This document shows positions 33,153-43,356 of a stretch of DNA of 64,000 bases, piece after piece (the stretch's first letter is position 1; every line of letters begins with the position of its first letter). The stretch comes from Arcuatula senhousia (Eukaryota > Mollusca > Bivalvia > Mytilida > Mytilidae): positions 3,651,001 through 3,715,000 of the forward strand of contig OZ020309.1 of NCBI GenBank assembly GCA_963971305.1, read 5' to 3'. The notes beneath the pieces were generated by a model. The model was given only the letters and a program-made list of their open reading frames with translations. It ran no database searches and was not told the DNA's origin. Made by a program: the position numbers and the translations under genes.

Positions 33153-34014
33153 TTCCCCTTAAAGTCCATAAGATTTAACTTTTTTTCAATTGTGTAGGGC
33201 TTCTGATTGCTGTTCAGTTGCTTCAACTCTACTTTTTGATTTGTTCCTAGTATGTATTTAATAAAAAGTTAACCTGCCTTCAATATTCATTAAGACCCTT
33301 TTTTACTTTTTGGAGGGTTTGTTCTATTCTTGTTTTTAGTGGGATGACCGAATAATTGGAGATCAAAAACGGTTCTCGAAATAATCAAAATGCTTTACGT
33401 CAAATGTGATGTTCAAACAAAATTCAATGGTTAAAGTTCAAATAACTACTTTAGTATTTTACAACCTACTGAATATCCCTAATTTATTGGCTACACAGAT
33501 TAAGTAAATTGGCATCTCACACGATAGTGGTACTAATTACCTTTATATCAAGAATGTTTTAAATTATTCATAGAGTTTAAAAGCTTTTTTTGTTTATTTC
33601 CCCAGAGGGAATTCTAAGAAATGTGATTTCTGACAGAATAGTGTAATTAAACCTGTGACATATAAGAGTCTGTCGTGGGGAATTTTAAACACAAGAGCTT
33701 CTTTTAAAGAACAAATACAGAAAAGGAAAGTGTCACTTAAACATAAATAAAATATGATCAAGTAGGTAAAACTAGAGACAAATTTTGGAGATAAAATCAT
33801 TTCATTTTAAAAGCGTTTTATGATGGTACTATGAATATGTGAGGATTTTTCTTTAAAATATTTTTTTCAACATGGAAATTTTCATTTTAAGGGATGTATT
33901 CTTGATATCCTGGTAAATATTAAGTTATTCAATCTAACCAATTTGAATGAACATGCATATACGTACATACATACTTGTTATGACTTGTATTGGCGCTGTA
34001 AATATCAGTTTGTT
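33153..34014. other. gene-free interval upstream of the GPCR
   Basis: Nothing recognised. A 5' exon of the receptor gene, if there is one, could lie here or further upstream but is not visible. Confidence 0.45.
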
Positions 34015-34142
34015 TGATTTTGTGTGTTTGTGTTTCTCCGTGCTGTTCTTGTTCTTGTTCGTGTTTACTTGTTTTTTTTTTTTTGCCCTTTCATACTTTT
34101 GAAACTCGAATGGCTCATTGGGGCCTCTTTGCTTCTTGTTTT
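34015..34142 (+). repeat. dispersed repeat A, partial copy 5
   Basis: TTTTGTGTGTTTGTGTTTC, a long T run, CCCTTTCATACTTTTGAAAC and GGGGCCTCTTTGCTTC. Only the end part of the repeat is present, about 280 bp before the receptor ATG. Confidence 0.6.
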
Positions 34143-34317
34143 ATGCATATACGTGTCGGGTTCGTTTAAAGAAAAACAGTATCTGATCTCTGAAAATAAG
34201 GTGAAATGTTTGGTGCAATTAATTTGCTTTCACGTTTTGAGTTTTTTTGTGATACAAGTTACATGCATTATCTTAACTGTTTACTTTATTTTACTATTTA
34301 ACATTTAAAAGACGATC

Positions 34318-34335
34318 CTTTTTATTTCTTTTCAG
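34318..34335 (+). promoter_or_regulatory. possible 3' splice acceptor before the GPCR exon
   Basis: A pyrimidine-rich stretch (CCTTTTTATTTCTTTTCAG) ends in CAG at 34333-34335, 87 bp before the receptor ATG. It suggests that the coding exon is joined to an upstream noncoding exon. The donor is not identified. Confidence 0.45.
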
Positions 34336-34422
34336 GAATACATATCTCAACAAGGATGATAAAATTCCATCCAAGTTAAGGAAGGACATAATAAACATTC
34401 TGTGTTCATGTATTTATGAACA

Positions 34423-35493
34423 ATGACGCCATTATGGGTTTCTTTGACTGAAATTGAAAAAAGCGGAGTTCGAAGAAGCATGGATAAAAATAACACAGAT
34501 TTGGAAAACAGTGGTTCTTACGACGATTCTATTGTTAGATTATTGTATATAGCACACGCTATGTATGTTTATTATGTACCGGTGATAATCTGTGTCGGTG
34601 CCCTTTTGAATATATTCATATCTGTGGTGCTTTTGAAAACACGCTTAAGAAAAAGATTCCATTCCCATATTATTGCCGCCATTGCTATTTGCGATACTGG
34701 ATTTTTGATTACGTTACTCATCATATGGATTAAAGACCAGAATATAGATCTGTATAGAATTCCTGGGTTGTGTCAGATGGTTATTTTTATGAGTCATTTC
34801 TTTCCGTTTCTGTCTTTTTGGTACATGATCGCAACATGTTTTATTATAATGATATGTCCAAAGTCCCATTGCTTGACCAACACTTGTAACACTGTAGGAA
34901 AAGCACGTACGTTAGTAATATCTCTTTCTGTGTTTTCATTTACCGTGTACATATACAAAACGTGGACGAACGGAGTTGTTTATATACAGGGAGTAAAATT
35001 CTGTACAGTTTTACCTGAAACTGAGGCTGCAATGAGTGTCTTGAATATATTGGATATGGTTGTGCTTCTCCTGTTGCCTTTCTTTCTCTTTATATTTTTC
35101 CAGATTTTAGCGTTTGTTAATTTCATACTGAAAACTGTTGTGACAAAAAGTATTGGAAGATCTTACCTGTGTAGGGACAATTTTAAAATTATATTCGCCT
35201 ATTCTATATGTTTCCATATTTTCGTAGGCCCCGGATGTATATCGAAAATTTTAGTTTTGTTCCGAATGACAGAGGAAAAAGATCCTACATACAGCTACAA
35301 AGCATTGATTGTTGAAAACTTTATTCAGTATATCTTCTATACATTTTTCGCTGTCAAACCAATAGTGTATATGATGATATCAAGGTCCTTCCGATGTCAT
35401 ATAAGAGAGCTTATAACCAAAGCTAAACAAACGATAACACTCAAGCGGTCATTAGTAGCGAACAGTCAATCCCAAGAACAAACATTGCTCTAA
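34423..35493 (+). CDS. rhodopsin-like (class A) G protein-coupled receptor, motif-degenerate
   Basis: An uninterrupted 356-residue frame. The ATG has A at -3 and an in-frame TGA two codons before it; M20 is an alternative start. The N-terminus carries an N23-N-T sequon. Seven hydrophobic segments fall at about 50-71, 82-103, 116-145, 162-180, 206-235, 254-280 and 299-319. Family landmarks: N63 in TM1 (ALLNIF), D91 in TM2 (AICDTGF), C117 before TM3 pairing with C194 in loop 2, P219 in TM5. Missing ones: the E/DRY triad at the end of TM3 is replaced (CFIIMICPKS), TM6 has CFHIFVGPG in place of CWLP, TM4 lacks Trp, and TM7 ends KPIVY rather than NPxxY. The loss of E/DRY and the altered TM7 make normal G-protein coupling uncertain. 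Intronless, diverged peptide-type receptors are common in molluscs. The ligand is unknown. A plasma membrane location is expected. No other gene is nearby. Confidence 0.9.
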   Translation: MTPLWVSLTEIEKSGVRRSMDKNNTDLENSGSYDDSIVRLLYIAHAMYVYYVPVIICVGALLNIFISVVLLKTRLRKRFHSHIIAAIAICDTGFLITLLIIWIKDQNIDLYRIPGLCQMVIFMSHFFPFLSFWYMIATCFIIMICPKSHCLTNTCNTVGKARTLVISLSVFSFTVYIYKTWTNGVVYIQGVKFCTVLPETEAAMSVLNILDMVVLLLLPFFLFIFFQILAFVNFILKTVVTKSIGRSYLCRDNFKIIFAYSICFHIFVGPGCISKILVLFRMTEEKDPTYSYKALIVENFIQYIFYTFFAVKPIVYMMISRSFRCHIRELITKAKQTITLKRSLVANSQSQEQTLL

Positions 35494-36836
35494 ATTATGT
35501 AAACATTTTTACAGATAACAGTATGTTAAACTATTCGTTATATGGAGTTTGAAGGACCTTCTGAACTTGTTGTTTTCAATATCCATTTCCTATCATATTA
35601 CTTTAATTCTACTTCACATATATTTCAGGTCTAGCTTCAAAGAGAAATATTTGCTTTGTCGTATATGTTGTAAAATTGCCTACATTGATTCAAAGAGGGT
35701 CTTTTAAGAATTGTATTATACCATTCAAATTATATGACAATAATCTAACTTGAGAGGTAACACTACATGCGATTGATTTTCTCATTTTCTCTAATTTATA
35801 TCGTGTTTATTTGGAGTGTCACGAGAGGTCACGAAGGTTCTGTTCCAAAACGAAAAAAAAACAATTATTTTGGGTTTTTTCCGAAAACACACAATTCAAA
35901 ATTTGATGTCTTCAGAACTCTAGAATGATCATGTGGAAAAAAAAACATGATATATGTAAACACTTTGCATTCATTTACACGAAGCAGTACTAGGGGAATT
36001 TTCATTCCAACACAAAGCGCTTCTTGTTTTCTTTTTGTGTGTAAAATAAACCTTGTAATGTTTTTTCTCGTATTTCAACATGTCTTAATAGAATTATAAA
36101 TCATATAATGCCACATCTAATGAATGTTAAATTCTCAAAAGTGCTAATTTTCTGTATATCAGTGTTGATATTACATTTGATATGTTGTTTTAAAATGTTT
36201 GTTAGTTGTTATCTGTCATTGTTGAATCATATTAAGTATATTAAAACAACGTTTATTCAAAAATATCCATAGCCAACTTTAAGTTTTTAATCCATCAGTG
36301 TTCCATATTAGATTTTCCTTAATTGCTTGAGTATGTTCAGACTGACTGAGCTCACCTCAATCTAACATTTAAAATGTTCTGCAAATTTAAATATCCTAAT
36401 TATATTTGTAGCAGTATGTTGTGTTAAAAAAGACCATCTTCTCGAGATATTCTACTCTAAAAACCTAAAAAAGTCGCCTGCCTCATAAGTTACGTTGTTT
36501 CTAAGTCTCAGCTTGTCTCTTGTTGAACTTTTTCCGATATCAGTTCTACGGACGTGCGTGTTGGTTACGGGTTGTTAGACATTATATATAGGTCAAACAT
36601 TTTGTTTGTTTTTTATGAGAAGTTTTTGAATTATATGCATTCTATTTTGATATAGGACCAAATGTAAAACAGCATGTGGCGATCACTGTTCACAAAAAAT
36701 GAAAGCTGCTGTCAATTTGCCAAAGTTGATTTTCATAATGCCGTGGATACATGTAGGTTGTATTATGTACATGTATTTCAGTTTTCCTTAACTTCCATTG
36801 TTTCCTAGGTCATCAAATCGAAATTCCATTAATTAA
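35494..36836. other. 3' flank of the GPCR, otherwise gene-free
   Basis: Probably contains the 3' UTR in its first part. No further gene or repeat was recognised. Confidence 0.5.
36045..36050 (+). terminator. possible polyadenylation signal for the GPCR
   Basis: AATAAA lies 552 bp after the receptor stop codon; I saw no AATAAA closer to the stop. In an AT-rich genome this hexamer is frequent by chance. Confidence 0.25.
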
Positions 36837-36885
36837 TTTTGCTATGCCTGACGCGCGTTTCGTCTTATCAAAGTTTATCAGAGGC
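36837..36885 (+). repeat. satellite core only
   Basis: TTTTGCTATGCCTGACGCGC, GTTTCGTCTTATCA and TCAGAGGC are kept, but the rest of the ~360-bp unit is absent or beyond recognition. Confidence 0.65.
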
Positions 36886-37487
36886 AATTTTGAAAATTTT
36901 AGAATAAAAGCAGAACATGTTTTCAGTTAAACATGAAACATGAATCTGCATACAAAATTTCGCACTTGTAGAATCCGAATTTTCTGAAGTCCTTACTCAA
37001 TAAATGGCATGTAAGCTTATTTGTACAAAGTGTTATTATCCTACAAAATACAAAAACAAGATATCAAAACGGTTATTTTCCATATTTGTATATAAATAAA
37101 AGCAGCATTAGTATCAAAGATTTGAGAGACATCTCATCTTCATATACGATATATTTCCTTCAGAGTTTACATCTCGTATTCGTTTGCAAATACTCGAATC
37201 TACTCGCTATTTACCCTCAATAACTTGCAAAGAGGTCTTGACCACCTGTGTGAAAACGTCTGAAATTAAGAGTGAAAAAAGGACAATATCATAATTAACT
37301 CGTTAACGCATTGCATGTCACACGTAAATGACTCGAGTTTACTCTTAACTAACCCGAGAACACCTTACAGAGGATTTTCTTGTACGAATCGTTTCGAGTT
37401 TGGTACGATTTCCTCTACTGTATCGCAATTCACTCGTAAAGACATTGTAACACGCTCTTAAAAGCCTCAAAATTATTTTTTTTAATC

Positions 37488-37697
37488 ACTGTGGATTCAT
37501 TTATTTTCGTGGGTAACAATTTTCGTGGTTTGATGAAAAAGGACCATTTTGTGGAATCTTAAATTCGTGGTATTGGCGTCTGAAGCATACAGATAAATGT
37601 TAAATTTCCATTTCTTGGGGTAGCAAATTTCGTGAATGAACGCCACCCAAAAAACCAACGAAAATTTATACCCTACGAATAATAATGAAACCACAGT
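37488..37697. mobile_element. 210-bp MITE with ACTGTGG / CCACAGT ends
   Basis: The left end ACTGTGGATTCATTTATTTT, then CGTGGGTAACAATTTTCGTG, is mirrored by the right end (CAACGAAAATTTATACCCTA, then CGAATAATAATGAAACCACA), giving imperfect terminal inverted repeats of about 40 bp. I recall this element as abundant in mussel and other bivalve genomes. The minus-strand 65-codon frame through it is not a gene. Confidence 0.8.
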
Positions 37698-39740
37698 TTA
37701 CTTTATTAAAATTCCACAAAAATACAATTTCACAAGCTGACGATGATGCAAATAAAATACTGATCAAGGAATAGGATGAAGTTTAATAGCGAGTTTAAAA
37801 GAAGAAAACATTAAAATACCGATCATTCCGAACAGAGAAAAAACAAAGCAGTGAACACAAACGAAAAAAGAGAAAACATTAAATGAACAAAAAAAAAGCT
37901 TTAATCGTTACGGCATGATATACTTTACCATGTGAATATCAATTTCCCCTTGAATTACAATTGATACAAATGCTTCGTGTTACTCTTTAACTTTGTTCTT
38001 TCGTCTCTAAGAATGGACCTGCTAGGTCAATGAAGAAATGCTTCAACGAAAGAAGATATCTAAAAAGAAATGTTAGTGTGTGGTTGTTTAATTTCAAACA
38101 ACAGTAAACTAAATTTGATAACATGAGATTCTTGACTCATACATTTTATCATTGTCATTTTCAAATGCCTGAAATATGTGATTTTTTTTACTTTGAACTA
38201 ATAGCTTACTAATAGATTTATAATCAGCTTTATCAACTTACAGCTCTTTACAAGTTTTCTCCTGAAAATACAGTATATCAGAATTAGACTTTTAACCAGA
38301 TGTGCCAATTTATATAACATACATGATTCAGACAGAAAAGAAGAAACCCGTGCTTTGCAAATTTAAAAAAGAAACCTATGTAAGCATGAGCACATTTCTG
38401 AAGAATTTTGGTGAAATTTATCAAGTGGTGCACAGTCATGTATATTAAAAACAATAAATAAGAGTTTATTAAAGGCAAGGAAGAAAACATGAAAAAAAAG
38501 CATAGAATCAAAATGCCGGAAGTGAAAAAAAGACGAAGACAAATTCAGTTGACAATACATACAAAATAAAAAAAACACTCACCATAACAAATTCCATTCA
38601 TATGAATCTACTTAAATGCAACTAGTAGCCAGTTTCTGTTTTTTGAAAATAAACCTGGTGAGTTGTTAACCAGGTCAAATCAGGAAAAAGGAAAATTAAA
38701 ATTCATAATCAAACACACAACTAGAGTTATATTCTGAAGGATAAAACACACTTAATATTCGTTTGCTAAAGCATAAACTCCTTTATTGAAGACAAGATAG
38801 TTGTGTTTGAAAGGAAGGTCCCAATAATATCATTTAGGGTCACGGCTCAAAAGTAACAAAACTGTTGCAATACTGAACATCTAAAAAATGGAGCGGACAA
38901 TTTATGAAGTTTTCCATAAAACTTCGGAACTGGAAGATATACATCTAAATATGGATTTAAAGATTTCGGCTAGTTATGGTGATAAATAGGTATAGATAGT
39001 TGCCAATTCGAGGATTGCTCATCAAAAGACTCCGTCAATATGTCGGAAGGTGATATTTATCTTTAACCAAACAGACATCTTAAAAACAAATCATCAGTGA
39101 AGAAAATGTAATTTTAATATTAAGACTAGAATCACTTTTAATCAATTTGCTCCTTCAGAATATGTTTCTCCTATTTTCTTTATGCGATTTGATTAGCAAT
39201 AAATCTCCCTCGTCTGTTAGTAAAAATCGCGTTGGCATTATTAAAGAAAACATATGAATAAAGATAAATACATGATGAAGGGCATTCTCTGATTAACGCA
39301 TTTATAGAGGTAACCAAAATGATGTTAAGTTTTGTTCAATTATTAAACTTATAATTCAAACAATACATGAACAATGATTGCATTTAGAAGATAAAGCATA
39401 AGCAATGTAAGGGGTATATGTTTTATTTGCATAAAAAGATATTACGAATTCAAAAAAACAATGCTGCATTTTTAAAAATTATTTTTGGTCAAATTTATAT
39501 TTTTATGTTTTTGATTCATTTGTTATAATTGAGATTTCACCTTTTGAAATATGCATAACTTATATCATCAAATAACCCGTGCTATTGAGAACCTCTTTGA
39601 TAATTAGTATTTTAAAACAACAATCTAAAACTGTGATGACTGTAAAGGTGATAGTATTAAGGACATTAGCCGGTTAGCAAATGTGTTCAAGTATAACCTG
39701 TGATGACAATTCGTGGAAAATAAACACTAGTGATAGACTG
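37698..39740. other. gene-free AT-rich interval
   Basis: Nothing recognised. Confidence 0.5.
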
Positions 39741-39967
39741 GAATACAAATGACAACAAAGTTCCAGGCAAAAATTTTGCTACGCCTGACGCGCGTTTCGT
39801 CTATTCAAGACTCATCAGAGGCGCTCTACCAAAAATATTGAAAATGCCAAACACTGTATGAATATGAAGAGCATAGAACAGTATAACCGAAAATACCAAA
39901 CTGGGGAACCAAATTATTACTAAGATATTCAACCTATGTCTGGGGTATTCAACCTATGTCTGGACAT
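39741..39967 (+). repeat. partial ~360-bp satellite unit
   Basis: Starts AATACAAATGACAACAAAGT and keeps the core CTACGCCTGACGCGCGTTTC, CTCATCAGAGGCGCTCTACC and CCAAACTGGGGAACC, then ends within TCAACCTATGTCTGGGGTA, a piece that is itself duplicated once (39938-39963). Confidence 0.8.
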
Positions 39968-40595
39968 AGACTGTTAGATTTCAATAAAAAAAAAAAATTT
40001 GAAACGTGAAGCATGAACACTATTACAATGTATTTATAACCCTAGCCTTATTTACCGGATTTTGCTCTACTCAAACTCATCAAGATTTATTGCAAAATCC
40101 TTTTATTGAACATTTCAATAAGGAAATGCATGAAATTCGGAAAGACTTGCCTGATAGGTTCGAGCTGAAAAAAAAGTAAAACTGTTTTAGCAGTAGAGTT
40201 AAATATTGCTTTTCATTTCCTGAATTGATATTTTATAAATAGATCCATGTAATATTTTTTCTAAGGAACTTAGCTTTTACAGCATGTGATCAAGATTTTC
40301 AATAGGTTTATCAATCGGTTTATCACATTTTTGTCCAAAGTCGTTTAAAGCTCAAGTTTGATTCGTTGTTAAAGAGTATGTCAGCTTTTATTTAAATATT
40401 AACATTATTCAAGATTTGATTATCAAGAATACGGCATGAAGCAAGCAACTGTCAATCAATCAAAATGAAGTTCCAGTGCATAACAAAAGCAATGTTTTTT
40501 TTTCCATAAATTTGTTTATTTTGAGACGATCAAAGTGTGGAAATGACACTTTGCTGTTGTAATTTGTGACTAATTGTAACAGCTACACTGTAATT
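39968..40595. other. gene-free AT-rich interval
   Basis: Nothing recognised. Confidence 0.5.
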
Positions 40596-40990
40596 ACTCA
40601 GCTACCCGGGTACGGCACAATCACATCATGTTAGGCTTCCATAGACGACACTTTAATCCTGTGAACCATAGATGTACTTCCTAAGTGCAGCTTGCAAAGG
40701 CTGGCTATAAACCTCTTACTCTTCTGGTTCAACAACACCCTTCCACATTTTCTTTTAGGAGGGTATTTATACTCAATGGTTCACTGCAGACGAGCTATGT
40801 ATACCCAATATCAACGCCTCTCCCACGCTAAAGAAGACACACGCAGTAGCATATGTAGTGACCCAGCTACCCGGGACTGGCACAATCACATCTATTTAGC
40901 GCCCCAACCTACTTTGTATTGAACTCTTTTTTCACTTAGGTGGTTTAGGCTGGCCATAAACCTCTGACACTTCCGGTTCCACAACAATAC
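40596..40990. repeat. ~260-bp spaced duplication with CAGCTACCCGGG
   Basis: CAGCTACCCGGG followed by GGCACAATCACATC occurs at about 40599 and 40864, and AGGCTGGC(T/C)ATAAACCTCT ... GGTTC(A/C)ACAAC at about 40697 and 40949. The two units differ by indels. A 76-codon open frame across it is not supported as a gene. Confidence 0.7.
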
Positions 40991-42816
40991 ATTTCGTAGG
41001 ACGTCTTTCTGTTTTTGTTTGATATCAGGTTCCATGATGTAAATGATGGGTCCTTAATGTGTTTGTGCTGAACAAACTTGAACCGGGCAGACTGTGACTT
41101 AATAAATATTACGAAACGAGTCGCTATTTAAGTAACTCCCATTGACTACAATGCACTATGTATAGCTTATGGACGTCTTGTGAATATTATTGACTGAATA
41201 TGCTCCTCCAAGATGACTTGGTTCAATACGCATTGACTTGGACTTGGATGCCATTTTTTTCAAAAAAAGAATGAGCCAGGCTGGTATAACTGTAGATATG
41301 GGTAACTACTAAACAACCGAACTGGGGCGATCAATCTTTCTCCAATAATGAAAGACAAAACAAGGCAAATACATTCAAAAATGATGTCCATTTAGTAAGA
41401 TTATGTGACATAATATGTTGGTCTATTCTCCAAACACAATATAGACAAAAAAAGGCAGGCAAACAGGTGCTGATAATTCTAGTCAAGCCAGAAGTTTTTT
41501 TTTCCAAATGATATCGTGACCTATATATGACTCAATTTATGTGAAATTACTTTGTCATTACCGGGATCTGTTGATATTGTGAGATATTTTCTTCATTGAT
41601 ACAAGTCATTATATTTGTGTTGATTTATTGTGTGACTTTTTCTATTGATTCTGGCTTTTATTAATTTAACATAATCTGAGTGTAAAAACTGTCGATAGAG
41701 ACGCACTGAACCATTTTGCTTTTGCTGGCGAATACATTCTATGTTTTGAAATGTTGTCCTTGTTCTTTGTTAAAACATTGTAAACAGGAAATGTAAAAGA
41801 ACCTGTTTCCTTATTTTGGATGCAAACAAACAATAGATTTAATAGAAAGTTATTTTATTCATATCTTTAACAATAATTTTGTTGCCAGTATAAATTGTTC
41901 CTGTCCATTAGAACCCAAAATCTATTTCGTATGCAAAAATCGTTTTAGCTATCATCAACAATGGTTTGAATCATTTATTTTATATTGCAATATTATTAAT
42001 TTAAAAAAAAATCCTGCTTAATATTGGTGAATAGTTTTACGATAGCTTTTAAGAATACAAAAACCTTTTTTCTAATGCAATTATTTTTATCTAGTAAGAA
42101 TATTTTCCGGACAAAATATTTAGGGCATCGTCACAAAGTAATTCTTAACATAAATTAGATATCCTTCTTTATATATATTTTTTGTTAACCTATTGTGGTT
42201 ATCTAAAGTAAGATTCAGTATATTTGTTTAGGAAATATCGGAGCCTCAATTTCCAGTTAAAATATAGTGTACTTATTTTTGATAATCACAATAGGTATAT
42301 TTGTCAATTACCGTTCTCAGTATACTTTGTTTTTTTTATTTAATTGTACAGCATGCACTTTCCCTTAAATATACATTGGACAGTTGCCTTTTTTATGCAA
42401 CTCCAATTCAACCTACCGTTAACAAGGAGTCACTATGAACCAAAATGATGACTGACCTTACTATATACTTTTCAGTTTTGATTGAACATGACTGATGTGA
42501 ACTTTAATATACCACAATTTATAATATTAATGATGCCATATCTTCAATAGTCATCAATTTTTATCTTTTTACTGTTTTAAGTTGTTTTAAACTGAGGCAG
42601 ACAATGTCATTTTACGTCATTTTTTATTTGTTATTTGTATCAAATCATGACAGTCATTTCAAATATTTACATTGATTAAAAAATACTGATGTGGACTGTA
42701 ACTGTCATTGTCAGTCATTCCATTCATACATTTGCCTATTCAGTATGATAATGATGTCATATTTTGATTTTCTAAGACAATTCTTATTTCATTTTAAGAT
42801 TCCAATGAAGAATGAT
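40991..42816. other. gene-free AT-rich interval
   Basis: Nothing recognised. Confidence 0.5.
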
Positions 42817-43356
42817 ACATGACCTATTTACAGATAAGTTAACTTGAGAAGCAGACATCAAGTTAACTTCGAGTTCACTTGTGACTGGTCATGCGACCGC
42901 TTTGAGCAGACGCGCGACTGGTTCAAAGTTAACTTGAAAAGCAATCATAATTCCACGTTTGCTTTTTAAAGCAGTCACTTATTTATGACAGGTCTGTTCA
43001 AGTTAACTTCGTGAAATGTCTGCTTTAAAAACTTAATGATTTGCCTAAACTGTATTTTCAACTAATTTTATTTATGTTAAAGACAGTTTTTTTTATTAAG
43101 TTAAACCCTTGCTTTATTAAACATGGCTGTTAAGAGCAGACTTGTTGCACTGACTGGTCTGGTAAAAGCAGTCATGTCTTTGTGACTGGTTATGACCAGT
43201 CAAAAAGAAGCTGTCACAGGTCTGCTTTGACCAGTCATGAGTTAACGCAAGTTAACTTGAATGTCTGCTATAGCAGACATGAGCAGACATGGAAAGCAGT
43301 CACAATAATAACTTTATGTTAACGTTCGTACAGGTTATGTATGCCCCTATCTGTAC
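42817..43356 (-). mobile_element. TIR element, CATAACCTGTAC family, copy 1
   Basis: This copy is the reverse complement of the one at 50.0 kb over its full length. Its right end is CGTACAGGTTATGTATGCCC then CTATCTGTAC; its left end is degraded (ACATGACCTATTTACAGATA). Inside, GTTAACTT occurs at least six times, and GCAGAC/GTCTGC and GACTGGT/ACCAGTC many times in both orientations. No coding capacity. It is most likely a non-autonomous DNA transposon. Confidence 0.8.

Noticed and set aside
34024..34308. 94-codon plus-strand frame upstream of the GPCR
   Set aside because: It starts inside repeat A and is hydrophobic only because of T-rich sequence; no receptor motif, and it is not in frame with a spliced receptor by any visible donor.
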